Origin: Anaerolinea sp.
GTDB taxonomy: Bacteria; Chloroflexota; Anaerolineae; Anaerolineales; Anaerolineaceae
Direction: 5' to 3'
DNA length: 64,000 bases
Assembly: GCA_020725865.1 (NCBI GenBank)
Contig: DYEC01000013.1
Coordinates: 1 to 64,000, forward strand
Numbering within the stretch: the stretch's first letter is position 1; every line of letters begins with the position of its first letter. This document shows, one piece after another, positions 63,376-64,000 of the stretch. Below the pieces are notes generated by a model. It was given only the letters and a program-made list of their open reading frames with translations, had not been told where the DNA came from and made no database searches. Position numbers and translations under genes: made by a program.

Positions 63376-63891
63376 CTATTTCTTCTTCATTTCTTCTGGC
63401 AGCTCTGGGATTTTCAACACCATACCCGGCTTGATAATATTGGGGTTGTCTCCAATGACTTCCTTATTGGCTTCATAGATCAGCATCCAGTAAGGACGAG
63501 TAGCATTTCCATAATACTTCAGCGCAACATGACTAAGTGTTTCATCCCAGCCTTTGACTTCATATTCTGCAATGAATTTGGGCGCGGCAGCGGCCGCAGC
63601 AGCCGCTCGAGCAGCTGCCAACCGAGCCTCATGCTCTCGCATCTCCTGCAAAACCTGTTCAGACTTTTCTCGGGCTTCTTTTTGTCTTAATTCTTCTTCC
63701 AGTTTTTTGGCTTTTGCCTCTGCCTCAGCAATTTTAGCTTCAGCCTCCCGAGCACGTTGTTGGGCAGCCTGAGCTTCCTGTTCAGCAGCAAGTGCTGCCT
63801 GGCGAGCTTTTTCGGCCGCTTCTTTTTCATCGCGGCTTGTCAATGCATCAACCGCTCGATCAAATATACCCTTCTTTTTTTCTTCTGCCAT
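63376..63891 (-). CDS. Coiled-coil protein with C-terminal LysM domain
   Basis: 171 residues from ATG 63889-63891, which has GAGGAGGAAGG upstream; eight further codons upstream are open but unlikely. Residues ~15-105 are a charged Ala/Glu-rich coiled coil (EAEAKIAEAEAKAKKLEEEL). The C-terminus is a LysM-type unit: YEVKGWDETLSHVALKYYGN, PYWMLIYEANKEVIGDNPNI, IKPGMVLKIPELPEE. No signal peptide, so it is likely cytoplasmic, like YgaU-type LysM proteins. Not encoded with any cell-wall enzyme. Confidence 0.8.
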   Translation of the reverse strand: MAEEKKKGIFDRAVDALTSRDEKEAAEKARQAALAAEQEAQAAQQRAREAEAKIAEAEAKAKKLEEELRQKEAREKSEQVLQEMREHEARLAAARAAAAAAAAPKFIAEYEVKGWDETLSHVALKYYGNATRPYWMLIYEANKEVIGDNPNIIKPGMVLKIPELPEEMKKK

Positions 63892-64000
63892 TTTCCTTCC
63901 TCCTCTCAAACTCAAAAAATTGAATTATGTAATGTTATTTTAGCACAAATCGAATCGATCAACACAATATCATTCAAACCAGGCAAATGCAAAGTTCATA

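Overview
The window looks like a chromosome segment of a Chloroflexi (Anaerolineae-like) bacterium. Reasons: a PknB-type kinase fused to a formylglycine-generating-enzyme (FGE/C-type-lectin) domain, an NBR1-Ig lipoprotein, several uroporphyrinogen-decarboxylase-like (UroD-like) proteins in sugar loci, many solute-binding lipoproteins with Pro/Thr-rich linkers, and a CIRCE-controlled groESL operon. The assignment is inference from gene content; there is no rRNA gene here.

Layout. (1) 1-2832 is a mobile-element-like stretch: an IS transposase pseudogene, a possible structured RNA, a tiny membrane protein, an M23 peptidase domain and a winged-helix protein. (2) 2950-4944 is the kinase-FGE gene. 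Its last ~150 bp differ sharply in codon style and resemble the variable region of a diversity-generating retroelement (DGR) target; a perfect 15-bp hairpin follows. (3) 5037-30244 is an unbroken minus-strand run of 23 genes, mostly overlapping or a few bases apart. Read 5'->3' it encodes an amidohydrolase; an energy-coupling-factor (ECF) transporter (T, fused A-A, and later S); a GlcD-GlcF-type FAD/Fe-S oxidoreductase; PfkB kinase; Zn-alcohol dehydrogenase; DeoC/LacD/LsrF-type aldolase; FGGY kinase; SorC-type regulator; a lipoprotein; a second ECF transporter (A, A, T, S); an ADP-ribosylglycohydrolase-family protein; and a methanofuran/tetrahydromethanopterin (MFR/H4MPT) C1 module (FhcB, FhcA, FhcD, FhcC, Mch, two ATP-grasp ligases). 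(4) 30245-31227 holds the regulatory region of that run, a decayed helix-turn-helix gene and tRNA-Arg(TCG), which may be an old integration boundary. (5) 31299-35844 is an NBR1-Ig lipoprotein and an ABC-2 export system. (6) 35975-43427 is a UroD-like gene, a BMP-type nucleoside ABC transporter operon and trmD. (7) 43506-56689 is a xyloside locus: alpha-xylosidase, xylose isomerase, xylulokinase and a UroD-like gene facing a second operon of UroD-like, LacI, UroD-like, and a family-1 sugar ABC transporter. Both promoters carry matching LacI operators. (8) 56863-61623 is two TPR membrane proteins and groES-groEL. (9) 61712-63891 is a queuosine-precursor transporter, a DhaL-like protein and a coiled-coil LysM protein.

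The candidate for an undescribed system is region 3. A catabolic set (transport, deaminase-like, kinases, dehydrogenase, aldolase, flavin/Fe-S oxidase, SorC regulator) is built into one apparent transcription unit with the formyl-MFR hydrolase branch of C1 metabolism. No formaldehyde-activating enzyme (Fae) or methylene-H4MPT dehydrogenase (MtdB) is present in the window, so the C1 source and entry point are open. A second independent candidate is the DGR-like 3' end of the kinase gene.
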